Part shown: piece by piece, positions 28,270 through 38,456 of the stretch
Position numbering within the stretch: position 1 is the first letter of the stretch
Layout of the letters: the number at the start of each line of letters is the position of its first letter
DNA from: Microvirga pakistanensis
GTDB lineage: Bacteria > Pseudomonadota > Alphaproteobacteria > Rhizobiales > Beijerinckiaceae
Assembly: GCF_004458765.1 (NCBI RefSeq)
Contig: NZ_SPJX01000710.1
Location: forward strand, 124,001-188,000
DNA length: 64,000 nt
Direction of reading: 5' to 3'
Program-made: the position numbers and the translations under genes
The notes under the pieces: model-generated
What the model saw: only the letters and a program-made list of their open reading frames with translations
What the model was told of the DNA's origin: nothing
Database searches by the model: none

Positions 28270-28997
28270 CGCGCCTCGATCGACGCGCGGTCCTCGTGGC
28301 CACGCGGAAGCCGCCTCGCCGGATCCCGCGTGAGCCTCTTGTGCATGTGAACCATCATCGCGGCGCCGAAGATCGGCGTGATGAGATTGAGCACCGGCAC
28401 GAGGACGAGGCCCGCCAGGACGGCACCGGCGGCCAGAACCGTGCCGCGATGTTCGGAACGCAGGCGCTTCACGTCCTCGGGCGACCAGAAGCGGCCGGCC
28501 GCCAGCTCGAAATATTCGCGGCTCAGCAGATAGGCGTTGGCCACGAAGAACACGCCGATATTGATCCCGGGCACGAAGAGCAGGAGCAGGGCAACGAGGT
28601 TCACCGCCAGCGAGAGGGCGCCGAAGCGCAGGCCGTAGAGAATGGCCTTTCCGAAGGGCAGAGCCCGGCCCGGCGGATCGGCCGGATAGCGCCGACCCTC
28701 CACCACCTCGGCCACGTCGTCGAGGAAATAGCCCGCCACGATGGCGGAGACCGCAGGCAGCAAATAAACGAGCGCGACGAACAAGCCGAAGCCCGCCAGG
28801 AAGAACGCGAGCGTGTCGAGGATCGGATAGGTCTCGCTCAGATGATGCCCGGCGAGGAAGCTGTCGAGAACGCGTGTCAGACCGACCCAGACCAGCGCCA
28901 GAAGGGCCAGGGTGAGGCCGATGGACTTCCACAGGATGCCCCGGAGCGCCGGGGAAAACACGTCGCGGGCAGCCGCGACAACCGTCTGGATCAGCAT
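28266..28997 (-). CDS. EI24/CysZ-like integral membrane protein
   Basis: About 243 aa with four or five hydrophobic segments (LTLALLALVWVGL, LAFFLAGFGLFVALVYLL, LSLAVNLVALLLLFVPG, VLAAGAVLAGLVLVPVLNL). The SREYFELAA and EDVKRLRSEHRG regions are typical of the EI24 domain family annotated as sulfate transporter family protein. I chose MLIQTVV as start; MLRKDERD eight codons upstream is possible. It converges on the previous gene with a 4-nt overlap. The transported substrate is not known from sequence. Confidence 0.75.
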   Translation of the reverse strand: MLIQTVVAAARDVFSPALRGILWKSIGLTLALLALVWVGLTRVLDSFLAGHHLSETYPILDTLAFFLAGFGLFVALVYLLPAVSAIVAGYFLDDVAEVVEGRRYPADPPGRALPFGKAILYGLRFGALSLAVNLVALLLLFVPGINIGVFFVANAYLLSREYFELAAGRFWSPEDVKRLRSEHRGTVLAAGAVLAGLVLVPVLNLITPIFGAAMMVHMHKRLTRDPARRLPRGHEDRASIEAR

Positions 28998-29161
28998 GTC
29001 TCGTTCGTCTTTCCGGAGCATCGGGCGTAAACAGGGCTTTCACCCTTGGGCCGCGTCCGAGGCTCCCTTGTCAAGATGGCGCGCCTCGTCCGGGAAGGCG
29101 TGGCCTTTAGTTATGAACCCACCTCTCGGTTCGCGAGAGGGTGCCAGAGAGGGAGACATTC

Positions 29162-30433
29162 GTGCCGCTCGAGAATCCACCCGCCCTCACCGTCTCTCAG
29201 GACACCGACGTGGTGATCGTCGGAGCCGGCAGCGCCGGCATCGCGGCGGCGCGAAGGCTCATCGCCGAGGGGCTGACGGTCGCAATCCTCGAGGCGCGCG
29301 ACCGGATCGGCGGGCGCACCGTCACCCGCCTCTTCAGGGGCCATCCGGTGGACCTGGGCGCCCATTGGCTTCATGCCGGACCGATCAACCCGCTCGTGAA
29401 GCTCGGCTCGGCCCGGGGCGAGCCCCTGAGGCGCGCACCGACCAGCGGCCATTTCTACGTGCGCGGCAAGCCCGGGAGCCGCGCCCAATTCGACGCCCTC
29501 GACCGCGCCTTCGCCAGGGCCGACCGGGCGATGACACAGGCCGCCAGGGAGGACGAAGACCGCGCGGCCGCGAAGGCCCTGCCGCCGGGCATGGGCCCGC
29601 AGGGCCGCCGTGTGCGCGACATCCACGGCCTCGTCTCGGGGCGGCCGCTCGACGAGGTGAGCCTGCACGATTTCCCGAGCATGGAATATGCCGACAACCT
29701 GTTCATCGCAGGCGGCCTCGGCAGCTATGTGGCAAGGCTCGGCCGCAACCTGCCGGTCCGCCTGCGCACGGTGGTTCACGGCATCGACTGGTCAGGGCCC
29801 GGCGTGCGGGTCGAGAGTTCCGCCGGCACCCTTCGGGCGAGGGCCTCCCTCATCACCACCCCCATGGCGGTTCTGCAGGCCCGCGCGATCCGCTTCGCGC
29901 CTGCCCTGCCGAACCACGTGCAGGAGGCGATCCACGGCTTTCGCCAGGGCGTCTACGAGCACGTGATCCTGCACTGGCCCGATGCGCCCTTCCGGGGCCC
30001 GGACCGGCTCGCGACGCTCACCGGAACCCGACGCTCGCCTCCGGGCCTTCTCACGCGCATCGACGGCACGCCCTTCCATTTCTTCGAACTCGACCAGCCC
30101 CATGCTGCGCGATTCGATCGCCGCGACCCCGACGCGCCCGGGCGCTACGCCAGGGACGTTCTGGCCGAGCATTTCGGCGCGCGCGCCATCCGCCACATGA
30201 GCGTGATGCATGCCACCGCATGGCGGAGCGATCCCTGGTCGCAAGCCTCCTGGGCGGTCGTTCCGCCCGGCCTCGCACCGATTCGCGAGGCGCTCAAGGC
30301 GCCCGTCGGCGATCGGATCTGGTTTGCCGGCGAGGCGCTCTCCCGGGCACAATGGGGCACGGCCGGAGGCGCGTGGGAAGAGGGCGAGCGGGCGGCGGGC
30401 GAGGTTGCGGGGCTGCTCAAGACCTCACGATGA
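29162..30433 (+). CDS. Flavin monoamine oxidase family protein
   Basis: A 423-aa FAD-dependent amine oxidoreductase. The dinucleotide-binding motif is VVIVGAGSAGIAAA, followed by LEARDRIGGRT, the classical GG-motif of the amine oxidase family. The C-terminal FAD-contact region has IWFAGEALS and GTAGGAWEEGERAA. It probably oxidises an amine or polyamine in the cytoplasm; the substrate is unknown. GTG 29162 is preferred over GTG 29141 because GAGGGAG lies 7-8 nt upstream. Confidence 0.82.
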   Translation: MPLENPPALTVSQDTDVVIVGAGSAGIAAARRLIAEGLTVAILEARDRIGGRTVTRLFRGHPVDLGAHWLHAGPINPLVKLGSARGEPLRRAPTSGHFYVRGKPGSRAQFDALDRAFARADRAMTQAAREDEDRAAAKALPPGMGPQGRRVRDIHGLVSGRPLDEVSLHDFPSMEYADNLFIAGGLGSYVARLGRNLPVRLRTVVHGIDWSGPGVRVESSAGTLRARASLITTPMAVLQARAIRFAPALPNHVQEAIHGFRQGVYEHVILHWPDAPFRGPDRLATLTGTRRSPPGLLTRIDGTPFHFFELDQPHAARFDRRDPDAPGRYARDVLAEHFGARAIRHMSVMHATAWRSDPWSQASWAVVPPGLAPIREALKAPVGDRIWFAGEALSRAQWGTAGGAWEEGERAAGEVAGLLKTSR

Positions 30434-30718
30434 GGGCAATCCCGATTCGAGGCGCTCGCGGACCCAGGCGACGGCCTCCTCCAGGCTTGGGAAGACGGAC
30501 GGACTGGGCGTCATGAGAATGCTGCAGGGCCCGAAGCCCGCCTCCAGGAACCAGCCGCCGGTTTGACGGAGGCTGCCTGCGTTCTCCTCCGCCGAGACCT
30601 TGGCGAAGACAGCGACGAGGTCGGCGCCGGAAAAGACGAGCCGTCCGTCATGGCTGCCGCCGTCGCTCAGGACGGAGACGGGCTGAAGGCGGATTTCCGA
30701 AGCGGATTGTTCCGGCAT
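30425..30718 (-). CDS. Small hypothetical protein downstream of a Crp-type regulator
   Basis: A 97-aa frame starting one base after the Crp/Fnr-type gene stop, so it is almost certainly co-transcribed. It has an amphipathic C-terminal helix (SLEEAVAWVRERLESG) and no membrane segment or Cys pair. It overlaps the 3' end of the convergent amine oxidase by 9 nt. I do not recognise the family. Confidence 0.55.
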   Translation of the reverse strand: MPEQSASEIRLQPVSVLSDGGSHDGRLVFSGADLVAVFAKVSAEENAGSLRQTGGWFLEAGFGPCSILMTPSPSVFPSLEEAVAWVRERLESGLPSS

Positions 30719-31441
30719 CTAGCGATGTTCATGCTGGAGGTTGAGATAGGTGGGCGTGAATTCGCCCACATTCTTCAGACGCTCCCAATCGAGGATCGTC
30801 AGAGCGTCGCCCTGCCATCGGATGAGTCCCTCCTTGCGCAGCTCCTGCAGCACGCGGTTCACGTGCACGGTGGAAAGCCCCAGCGTGTCGCCGAGTTCCG
30901 CCTGGGTGAGCGGCAGTTGGAACGTGTCGCCGTCCGTGCGCCCGACGGTTTTGAGGCGCAGAAAAAGCTCGCAGATGAAATGCGCCATGTGGGCCGTGGC
31001 GGACAGGCGCCCCATGGCGGTGAGCCATTCGCGGTGGATGGCTCCATCGATGAGCGTATTGAGCCACAGCAGGCGCGTCAGGTGGGGGTGTTCGTCAGTG
31101 ATCTTTTCCAGGGCCGCATGCGGCACCAGGGCGATGCGGCAGGGCGTGAGCGCCAGAACGCCGTGGTCCATCGTCCTTAAGAGGAAGCTGTGCAGGTCGA
31201 CGAAATCGCCGGCGACATGGATGGCCGTGATCTGACGCCGCCCGTTGGAAAAGATCTTGTAGCGCGCGGCAAAGCCGTCGAGCAGCAGGTTGCTCTCGGA
31301 GGGATGCTCGCCCTCATGCACGATGTCCTCGTCCGCCTCGACCACGCGAACGCGCGAAATCGCGCTTTCGAGAACCCGCTTCTCGTCATCGGAGAGGCGG
31401 TCTCGCTGTTCGAGCTTGAGAACGAGAGGGTTGGTATTCAT
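30719..31441 (-). CDS. Crp/Fnr family transcriptional regulator
   Basis: A 240-aa regulator with an N-terminal cyclic-nucleotide-binding fold (GFAARYKIFSNGRRQITAIH, then VDLHSFLL). A dimer helix follows (HMAHFICELFLRLK) and a C-terminal winged helix with LTQAELGDTLGLSTVHVNRVLQELR. No Fnr-type N-terminal Cys cluster is present, so it is not an oxygen-sensing Fnr. It is followed directly by a 97-aa gene. The signal and regulon are unknown. Confidence 0.85.
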   Translation of the reverse strand: MNTNPLVLKLEQRDRLSDDEKRVLESAISRVRVVEADEDIVHEGEHPSESNLLLDGFAARYKIFSNGRRQITAIHVAGDFVDLHSFLLRTMDHGVLALTPCRIALVPHAALEKITDEHPHLTRLLWLNTLIDGAIHREWLTAMGRLSATAHMAHFICELFLRLKTVGRTDGDTFQLPLTQAELGDTLGLSTVHVNRVLQELRKEGLIRWQGDALTILDWERLKNVGEFTPTYLNLQHEHR

Positions 31442-31770
31442 GAAGGCTTTTCATGGAGGAATGAGAAACCCTTCTGGCCGCTTCGGACCCGGCCATGCAC
31501 TCACATATGTTATATGGGAGAGGGTTCTCCTGTGCGCCCATGAGCGATGCCTTGCCCGTCCGAGAGCCCGCCGGGGCCTTGGCCCTCGGCAGGACTCTGC
31601 TCGTGAGGACATCACGAACGGCCTTCTTCAGGCCTCCGCGTGGCCTGGAGCATGCGTGATATCCTAGAGCATCGGACCCAAAAGGGGACTTGCACTTTTG
31701 GGATCAATCCGATGCTTTCTTTCTTCAATGAAAGCATCGTTCGCGCGGCCCTCTGGGTCCGCACGATGCT
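31442..31770. other. Intergenic region with palindromic repeat
   Basis: About 330 bp holding the upstream region of the Crp-type gene and, from about 31664, a copy of the dispersed palindromic repeat. No gene is supported. Confidence 0.6.
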
Positions 31771-31777
31771 CTAGAGC
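31664..31777. repeat. Dispersed palindromic repeat, copy 1
   Basis: AGCATCGGACCCAAAAG..., CTTTTGGGATC..., GATGCT forms a long imperfect hairpin. A second palindromic half ends in CGCACGATGCTCTAG. The TAG stop of the downstream 2-hydroxyacid dehydrogenase (31771-31773) lies inside it. Related copies occur at 34609, 44347 and 45156. Confidence 0.75.
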
Positions 31778-32763
31778 ATGCTCGGCAGCACGCGGTCCGG
31801 CGGCTTGTGGCCGTCGATGAAGGCCCGGATGTTGACGAGCACCTTCTCGCCCATGGCGATGCGGCCCTCATGGGTGGCCGAGCCCATATGCGGCAGCAGC
31901 ACCACCTTGCCCTGCTTGGCGAGCCGCACGAGGCGCGGGTTGACGGCGGGCTCCTCCTCGAACACGTCGAGGCCCGCGCCCGCGATGGCGCCGGCTTCGA
32001 TGAGCTTGGTGAGCGCACCCTCGTCGATGATCTCGCCGCGCGCTGTGTTCACGACGATGGCGTCGGGCTTCATGAGCTTGAGGCGGCGCGCCGACAGCAG
32101 GTGGTAGGTGGCGGGCGTGTGCGGGCAGTTGACGGACACGATGTCCATGCGCGCCAGCATCTGGTCGAGGGATTCCCAGTAGGTCGCCTCGAGCTCCGCC
32201 TCGATCTTCGGCGGCACGTGGCGGCGGTTGTGGTAATGGATCGACAGGCCGAAGGCCCGGGCGCGGCGGGCGAGCGCCTGGCCGATGCGGCCCATGCCGA
32301 CGATGCCGAGCCGCTTGCCGGTGATGCGCCGGCCCAGCATCCAGGTGGGCGACCAGCCCGCCCAATCCCCATCCGGAATCACCCTGGCGCCTTCCGTGAT
32401 GCGGCGGGCGACCGCGAGGATGAGCGCCATGGTCATGTCCGCCGTGTCCTCGGTGAGCACGCCCGGCGTATTGGTGACCGTGATGCCCTTCGCGACGGCC
32501 GCCGCCACGTCGATGTTGTCGACGCCGTTGCCGAAATTGGCGATGAGCTTGAGGCTGGGCCCGGCTTGCCCGATCAGCCCGGAATCGATCTCGTCCGTGA
32601 TGGTCGGCACGAGCACGTCGGCCGTGCGGACCGCCTCGGCCAGCTCCTCCCGGGAGAGAGGCTTGTCCTCCAGGTTGAGGCGGGTGTCGAACAGCTCCCG
32701 CAGGCGTGTCTCGATCACGTCGGGAAGGCGGCGGGTGACGACGACGGCAGGTCTCTTTTTCAT
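31771..32763 (-). CDS. 2-hydroxyacid dehydrogenase (glyoxylate/hydroxypyruvate reductase-like)
   Basis: A 330-aa D-isomer-specific 2-hydroxyacid dehydrogenase. The NAD(P) Rossmann motif is GIVGMGRIGQA, with signature VSVNCPHTPATYHLL. The catalytic Arg lies in NTARGEIID, Glu in DVFEEEP and His in LLPHMGSAT. It probably reduces glyoxylate or hydroxypyruvate in the cytoplasm. MKKRPAVVVTRRLP is the natural start; the frame continues 89 codons further upstream in non-conserved sequence. Confidence 0.87.
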   Translation of the reverse strand: MKKRPAVVVTRRLPDVIETRLRELFDTRLNLEDKPLSREELAEAVRTADVLVPTITDEIDSGLIGQAGPSLKLIANFGNGVDNIDVAAAVAKGITVTNTPGVLTEDTADMTMALILAVARRITEGARVIPDGDWAGWSPTWMLGRRITGKRLGIVGMGRIGQALARRARAFGLSIHYHNRRHVPPKIEAELEATYWESLDQMLARMDIVSVNCPHTPATYHLLSARRLKLMKPDAIVVNTARGEIIDEGALTKLIEAGAIAGAGLDVFEEEPAVNPRLVRLAKQGKVVLLPHMGSATHEGRIAMGEKVLVNIRAFIDGHKPPDRVLPSML

Positions 32764-32926
32764 CGGCTCCAGCAATCCCGCATCGAACGGCCGGGTTTCG
32801 GAGAGGCTTTCACGCTCCCTTAACCCTGCTCCGGCAACAAAAAGCGACGAGCCGCCGCGTGGCGGCATCAGCCAAGCTTCTCTATCAGAGGCTTCAAGCA
32901 GACACAAAGTCGCCGAGAGGGATGCC

Positions 32927-33475
32927 ATGCGCAAGATCGTCGTTGCCGTTGCGGCTTTTCTTTTGAGCGCAGTGTCGGCCCAGGCGCAGCAGCCCCAGGG
33001 GCAGCAGCCGCCCGGCGGGCGCCTCGGCACCGGCCTGCCCGTTCCGCGCTATGTGAGCCTGAAGACCGACCGCGTGAACCTGCGCGAAGGTCCTTCCAAG
33101 GATCACCGGACGGCCTGGGTGTTCCAGCGCGCGGGCCTGCCCGTGGAGATCATCGCCGAATACGAGACCTGGCGGCGCATCCGCGATTCGGAAGGCACGG
33201 AAGGCTGGGTGCTGCACTCCCTCCTCTCGGGACGGCGCACGGCCCTCGTGATGCCCTGGGCCAAGACCGGCGAGCCGCCGATCAGCCTTCTCGAGCGGCC
33301 GGAGGACAAGAGCGGGGTCGTGGCCCAGATGCAGCCGGGCGTGATCACAAACGTGAAGGCCTGCGACGGCAAATGGTGCCGCGTCATGATCACCATGGAC
33401 AACGCGCGCGACCTCGACGGCTATGTGCAGCAGGAAAGGCTCTGGGGCGTCTATCCGAACGAGCAGATCGAGTAG
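32927..33475 (+). CDS. Periplasmic SH3-domain protein
   Basis: A 182-aa secreted protein. The signal peptide MRKIVVAVAAFLLSAVSAQA is probably cleaved after AQA, followed by a Gln/Pro-rich linker. Two bacterial SH3 (SH3b) repeats follow: VNLREGPSKDHRTAWVF...GWVLHSLLSGRR and LLERPEDKSGVVAQMQPG...GYVQQERLWGVYP. Such proteins usually bind cell-wall peptides. It is divergent from the dehydrogenase gene. The ATG follows GAGAGGGA. Confidence 0.82.
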   Translation: MRKIVVAVAAFLLSAVSAQAQQPQGQQPPGGRLGTGLPVPRYVSLKTDRVNLREGPSKDHRTAWVFQRAGLPVEIIAEYETWRRIRDSEGTEGWVLHSLLSGRRTALVMPWAKTGEPPISLLERPEDKSGVVAQMQPGVITNVKACDGKWCRVMITMDNARDLDGYVQQERLWGVYPNEQIE

Positions 33476-33564
33476 GCTCCGAGGATGGGCCGGCGTTTCC
33501 ACTTTATCAAGGAATGGCCTGATAGGTAACGGAGTATCATACCTCACCTTTCGGGACCCGGTCC

Positions 33565-33711
33565 ATGTCCATCAATCTGAGCTTCAAGCTCCTGCCCATC
33601 CTCGCCCTGATCCTGGGCATCGCTTCCCTTGTGGCACCGCGCTTTCTCAACGTGTTCGTGGCGATCTTCCTGATCGTCTACGCGCTGGTCGGATTCGGCT
33701 TCATCCGCTGA
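33565..33711 (+). CDS. DUF3096-like small membrane protein
   Basis: A 48-aa protein of two hydrophobic segments (FKLLPILALILGIASLVAP, then VFVAIFLIVYALVGFGF). The layout matches the DUF3096 family of short inner-membrane proteins of unknown function. It ends 8 bp before the convergent EamA transporter stop. Confidence 0.7.
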   Translation: MSINLSFKLLPILALILGIASLVAPRFLNVFVAIFLIVYALVGFGFIR

Positions 33712-33718
33712 CGAATCC

Positions 33719-34597
33719 TCAAGCGGCCCTTCGGCCGCCCAGGATCCGTCCCCCGAACACGTTGAGCGCGAGGCCCGCCACGATCACGGCCCCGCCGACG
33801 GCCTCGATGGGCCGCATGGCTTCACCCAGAATGAGGGCCGAGCCGAGGATCCCGGCCACGGGCACGAGCAGGGCGAACGGCGTCACGGTGGCGGCCGGAT
33901 AGCGGGAGAGCAGGTAAGCCCAGAGTCCGAAGGCGAAGACGGTGGTGGGATAGGCGAGATAGGCCACGGCCCCCCAGGTGCCCGGACCCATGGCGGACAG
34001 GGCCGCGATCACCGGGCCGGGACCGTCGAGGAGAAGCGACAGCGCCAGCAGGGGCAGGGGCGCGACGAGGCTCGACCAGACGATGTAGCCCAGCATGTCC
34101 ACCCGGCCGGCCCGCTTCGACACGATGTTCGCCACGCCCCAGGCCGCCGCCGCGGCCACCGTCATGAGAAAAGGCCCGGCCCCGCTGCCGGACAGGCGCG
34201 GCACGGCGATGATCACGAGGCCGCAGAACCCGACGAGGCCGCCCAGGACCTGGTGGAGGCCGGGCCGCTCGTTCATGACGAGGCCCGCGAACAGGATCGT
34301 GAAGAACACCTGCGCCTGCATGACGAGCGAGGCGAGGCTGGCCGGCATGCCTAAGGCGATGGCCGCAAAGAGCAGGCCGAACTGCGCGACCCCGAGAAAG
34401 AAGCCGTAGGCCAGCACATTCCCGAGCGGAGCCTTGGGACGCGGGACGAAGAAGACCGCCGGAACGGCGGCGAAGAGGAAGCGCAGGGCGCAGAGCAGCA
34501 GGGGCGGCATGGTGCCGACCCCGAGCTTGATCACCACGAAGCTCAACCCCCAGATGACGGTGACGAGAACGGCCAGGAGAGAGTGGGCGAGCAGCAT
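33719..34597 (-). CDS. EamA/DMT-superfamily transporter
   Basis: A 292-aa inner-membrane protein with about ten transmembrane helices in two EamA repeats. The first begins LLAVLVTVIWGLSFVVIKLG and the second includes FLMTVAAAAAWGVANIVSKRAG. DMT exporters of this class move amino acids or other metabolites; the substrate cannot be read from sequence. MLLAHSLL is the natural start, just before a palindromic repeat that separates it from sequence upstream. Confidence 0.85.
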   Translation of the reverse strand: MLLAHSLLAVLVTVIWGLSFVVIKLGVGTMPPLLLCALRFLFAAVPAVFFVPRPKAPLGNVLAYGFFLGVAQFGLLFAAIALGMPASLASLVMQAQVFFTILFAGLVMNERPGLHQVLGGLVGFCGLVIIAVPRLSGSGAGPFLMTVAAAAAWGVANIVSKRAGRVDMLGYIVWSSLVAPLPLLALSLLLDGPGPVIAALSAMGPGTWGAVAYLAYPTTVFAFGLWAYLLSRYPAATVTPFALLVPVAGILGSALILGEAMRPIEAVGGAVIVAGLALNVFGGRILGGRRAA

Positions 34598-34608
34598 GGG
34601 GGAGCCTA

Positions 34609-34657
34609 AGCATCGGACCCAAAAGTGGACCTGCACTTTTGGGATAGATCTGATGCT
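34609..34657. repeat. Dispersed palindromic repeat, copy 2
   Basis: AGCATCGGACCCAAAAGTG...CACTTTTGGG...GATGCT, nearly identical to copy 1 over the first 50 nt, with a degenerate second half running to about 34681. It lies immediately upstream of the EamA transporter gene. Confidence 0.75.
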
Positions 34658-34770
34658 TTCCTTTGAGATGAGAGCATCCTGCAGATCCAGAGCGCCGCGT
34701 CGGTGACCGAAGGGCCGGTCAGCCACAAGTCCCAGTGCTCTGGCCGCTCCGAAGGCCCGTTCGGAGGGTT

Positions 34771-35244
34771 TTAAGCCGACTTGCGGCGAAGGCGTACGAT
34801 CACCTCGACGCCGGCCACTTCCATGCCGTCCGGCGGCTCGGGCAGATCGGCCACGCTCACGCCGGAGGTGGCGGGCATGTCCACGAGCTCACCCTCGTCC
34901 TCCAGGAAGAAGTGGTGGTGCTCGGTGGGGTTGGTGTCGAAATAGGCTTTGGAGCCGTCGACGGCGAGCTGCCGCAGGAGGCCGGCTTCCGTGAACTGGT
35001 GCAGGGTGTTGTAGACGGTCGCCAGGGACACGGGCACGCGGGCGCGGCTCGCCTCCTCGAACAGCATCTCGGCCGTGATGTGGCGGTCGCCCTTGCCGAA
35101 CAGGAGCCATCCCAGCGAGACCCGCTGGCGGGTGGGGCGCAGACCGACGCGGCGAAGCTTGTCGCGCAGCTCGGAGAGCGGGCAACCCCTCCGGTGGGCC
35201 GGAGCCGTGGTGGACTCGATATAGGCGGACAAAGGATCGGTCAT
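34771..35244 (-). CDS. irr: Iron response regulator Irr (Fur family)
   Basis: A 157-aa Fur-family protein. The winged helix has LRPTRQRVSLGWLLF and VSLATVYNTLHQFTEAGLL, followed by the HHHFF metal/heme-binding stretch typical of alphaproteobacterial Irr. The N-terminus has RGCPLSELR, a Cys-Pro heme regulatory motif like that through which heme destabilises some Irr proteins. It is divergent from fabA, a conserved Hyphomicrobiales arrangement. Irr represses heme synthesis and Fe-S genes under iron limitation and activates uptake. A candidate Irr box is present upstream of the NfuA-type gene in this window. Confidence 0.9.
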   Translation of the reverse strand: MTDPLSAYIESTTAPAHRRGCPLSELRDKLRRVGLRPTRQRVSLGWLLFGKGDRHITAEMLFEEASRARVPVSLATVYNTLHQFTEAGLLRQLAVDGSKAYFDTNPTEHHHFFLEDEGELVDMPATSGVSVADLPEPPDGMEVAGVEVIVRLRRKSA

Positions 35245-35473
35245 TATCGGAACTGTTTGCGGAAACGAGCGCTTCTATCATCACAATCATAGGAAAGCGA
35301 GAGGGTCGCCGCAAGGTGATCCACGGTCGCGCTTAAGGATTGTCCCTGAGGAACGGAACGGCAAAAGAATCGCCGCCCGGCACCCGGGTCCCTTTGATGG
35401 ACGGCCAAGCCTGTGCTACCAGAGCCCCATCGAAGGCCCCGGGACCTGCCCTGGGCCGCTTTTTGAGAACGCG

Positions 35474-36016
35474 ATGAAAGGATCGGCACCCCGGATGGCC
35501 CGCCAGTCCAGCTTTAACTACGAAGAGCTCCTTGCCTGCGGGCGCGGAGAATTGTTCGGCTCCGGCAATGCGCAGCTGCCCTTGCCCCCCATGCTGATGT
35601 TCGACCGCATCACCTCCATTGCCGAGGACGGCGGCGAATACGGCAAGGGCCACGTGCGCGCCGAACTCGACATCCGCCCGGACCTCTGGTTCTTCCCCTG
35701 CCATTTCCACGGCGATCCGGTCATGCCGGGCTGCCTGGGGCTGGACGCTCTCTGGCAGCTGACCGGCTTCTTCCTGGGCTGGGGCGGATCGCCCGGCCGC
35801 GGCCGGGCCCTGGGGGTCGGCGAGGTGAAGTTTTCCGATCAGGTGCTGCCCACCGTCAAGAAGGTGGTCTATGGCGTCGACCTCAAGCGCGTGTTCCGCT
35901 CCAAGCTGGTGCTCGGCATCGCCGACGGCTGGCTCGAGGCCGACGGACGGCGCATCTACGAGGCCAAGGACATGCGCGTCGGCCTGTTCCAGGCGGAGAC
36001 CCCGGCCGGCGGCTAA
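35474..36016 (+). CDS. fabA: 3-hydroxydecanoyl-ACP dehydratase FabA
   Basis: A 180-aa hot-dog-fold dehydratase/isomerase that introduces the cis double bond in unsaturated fatty acid synthesis. The active site WFFPCHFHGDPVMPGCLGLD contains the catalytic His, and Asp lies in GLDALWQL. Length is standard. It is the first gene of a fabA-fabB-fabI cluster and is divergent from irr. A Met seven codons in (MARQSS) is an alternative start. Confidence 0.95.
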   Translation: MKGSAPRMARQSSFNYEELLACGRGELFGSGNAQLPLPPMLMFDRITSIAEDGGEYGKGHVRAELDIRPDLWFFPCHFHGDPVMPGCLGLDALWQLTGFFLGWGGSPGRGRALGVGEVKFSDQVLPTVKKVVYGVDLKRVFRSKLVLGIADGWLEADGRRIYEAKDMRVGLFQAETPAGG

Positions 36017-36246
36017 AGACGGCTCAGGGGCGCCACCAAGCGTCCCCGAGACCCACGACATATCGTTCATCATGTTGACAAGACATGATCTTTTCGAAAA
36101 ACCGGCCCTGCCGCGTGCGGCGGGGCCATCGGGTTCGACGGATCGCCCGGCGATCCCCCGCAGGCTCGCGGTTGAGAATGAGCCGGTCCGGCCTTACGTG
36201 TTTAAGTCACAAGGCTGGCATGCAAGATTCTATGAAGAGGTAGGCT

Positions 36247-37470
36247 ATGAGGCGCGTCGTCGTCACCGGAATGGGCATCGTTTCGTCCATCGGCAACAAC
36301 ACGCAGGAGGTGCTTGCCTCTTTGCGCGAAGCGAAGTCGGGCATTGCGAAGGCCGAGGATTACGAGACGTTCGGCTTCCGCTGCCAGGTGCATGGAGCCC
36401 CGCAGATCGACGTGGACAGCCTCGTCGACCGCCGGGCCATGCGTTTCCACGGCCGCGGCACCGCCTGGAATCATGTGGCCATGGATCAGGCGATCCGCGA
36501 TTCCGGCCTGGAGGAGAGCGACATCTCCAACGAGCGCACCGGCATCATCATGGGCTCGGGCGGCCCCTCCACCCGCGTGATCGTGGAAGCGGCCGACATC
36601 ACCCGCGACAAGGGTCCCAAGCGCATCGGCCCGTTCGCGGTGCCGAAGGCCATGTCCTCCACGGCGTCCGCCACGCTTGCCACCTGGTTCAAGATCAAGG
36701 GCGTGAACTATTCCATCTCGTCGGCCTGCGCGACCTCCAACCACTGCGTCGGCAACGCCTACGAGATGATCCAGTACGGCAAGCAGGACGTGATGTTCGC
36801 CGGCGGCTGCGAGGACCTGGACTGGACCCTGTCCAACCTCTTCGACGCCATGGGCGCCATGTCCACCAAGTACAACGAGACCCCCTCCCGCGCCTCGCGC
36901 GCCTATGACGCCAACCGCGACGGCTTCGTGATCGCCGGCGGCGCGGGCGTGCTGGTGCTGGAGGAGCTGGAGCACGCCAAGGCCCGTGGCGCCAGGATCT
37001 ACGGCGAGATCGTCGGCTACGGCATGACCTCCGACGGCTACGACATGGTGGCGCCTTCGGGCGAGGGCGCGGTGCGCTGCATGCGTATGGCGCTCCAGAA
37101 CGTGCGCGAGCCGGTGGACTACATCAACCCGCACGCCACCTCGACCCCGGTCGGCGACCAGAAGGAGATCGAGGCGATCCGCGAGGTGTTCGGCTCGGGC
37201 GACAAGTGCCCGCCGATCTCGGCCACCAAGTCGCTCACCGGCCACTCGCTCGGCGCCACCGGCGTGCAGGAGGCGATCTACTCGCTCCTGATGATGCAGA
37301 ACCGCTTCATCTGCGAGAGCGCCCATATCGACGAGATCGACCCGGCCTTCGCGGACATGAACATCGTCCGCAAGCGCATCGACGACGCAAAGATCGACAC
37401 GGTCCTGTCGAACTCGTTCGGCTTCGGCGGCACGAATGCCACACTCGTCTTCAGCCGCTACAACGGATAA
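36247..37470 (+). CDS. fabB: 3-oxoacyl-ACP synthase I FabB
   Basis: A 407-aa ketoacyl-ACP synthase that elongates unsaturated acyl-ACP. The catalytic triad is Cys in SSACATSNH, His in NPHATSTPVGD and His in TKSLTGHSLGATG. It extends the product of FabA, matching its position 230 bp downstream. The start ATG follows a GAGGTAGG ribosome binding site. Confidence 0.95.
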   Translation: MRRVVVTGMGIVSSIGNNTQEVLASLREAKSGIAKAEDYETFGFRCQVHGAPQIDVDSLVDRRAMRFHGRGTAWNHVAMDQAIRDSGLEESDISNERTGIIMGSGGPSTRVIVEAADITRDKGPKRIGPFAVPKAMSSTASATLATWFKIKGVNYSISSACATSNHCVGNAYEMIQYGKQDVMFAGGCEDLDWTLSNLFDAMGAMSTKYNETPSRASRAYDANRDGFVIAGGAGVLVLEELEHAKARGARIYGEIVGYGMTSDGYDMVAPSGEGAVRCMRMALQNVREPVDYINPHATSTPVGDQKEIEAIREVFGSGDKCPPISATKSLTGHSLGATGVQEAIYSLLMMQNRFICESAHIDEIDPAFADMNIVRKRIDDAKIDTVLSNSFGFGGTNATLVFSRYNG

Positions 37471-37625
37471 GACGTCATAAACCTGAGACGGCGCCGTGCG
37501 ATGTCCCGAAATCACAAGGGGGACCTCGCATGGATACGCTCATTGAAATCAAGACCAAGGCTCCGGATGCACGGTTTGCTAACGATCGGCGTCCGACAAT
37601 CGAGCCGATGCATAGGGGGACCCGT

Positions 37626-38453
<828 letters not shown>

Positions 38454-38456
<3 letters not shown>

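Noticed and set aside
36202..37515. Long antisense frame opposite fabB
   Set aside because: His/Val/Gly-rich shadow of fabB with no recognisable motif.
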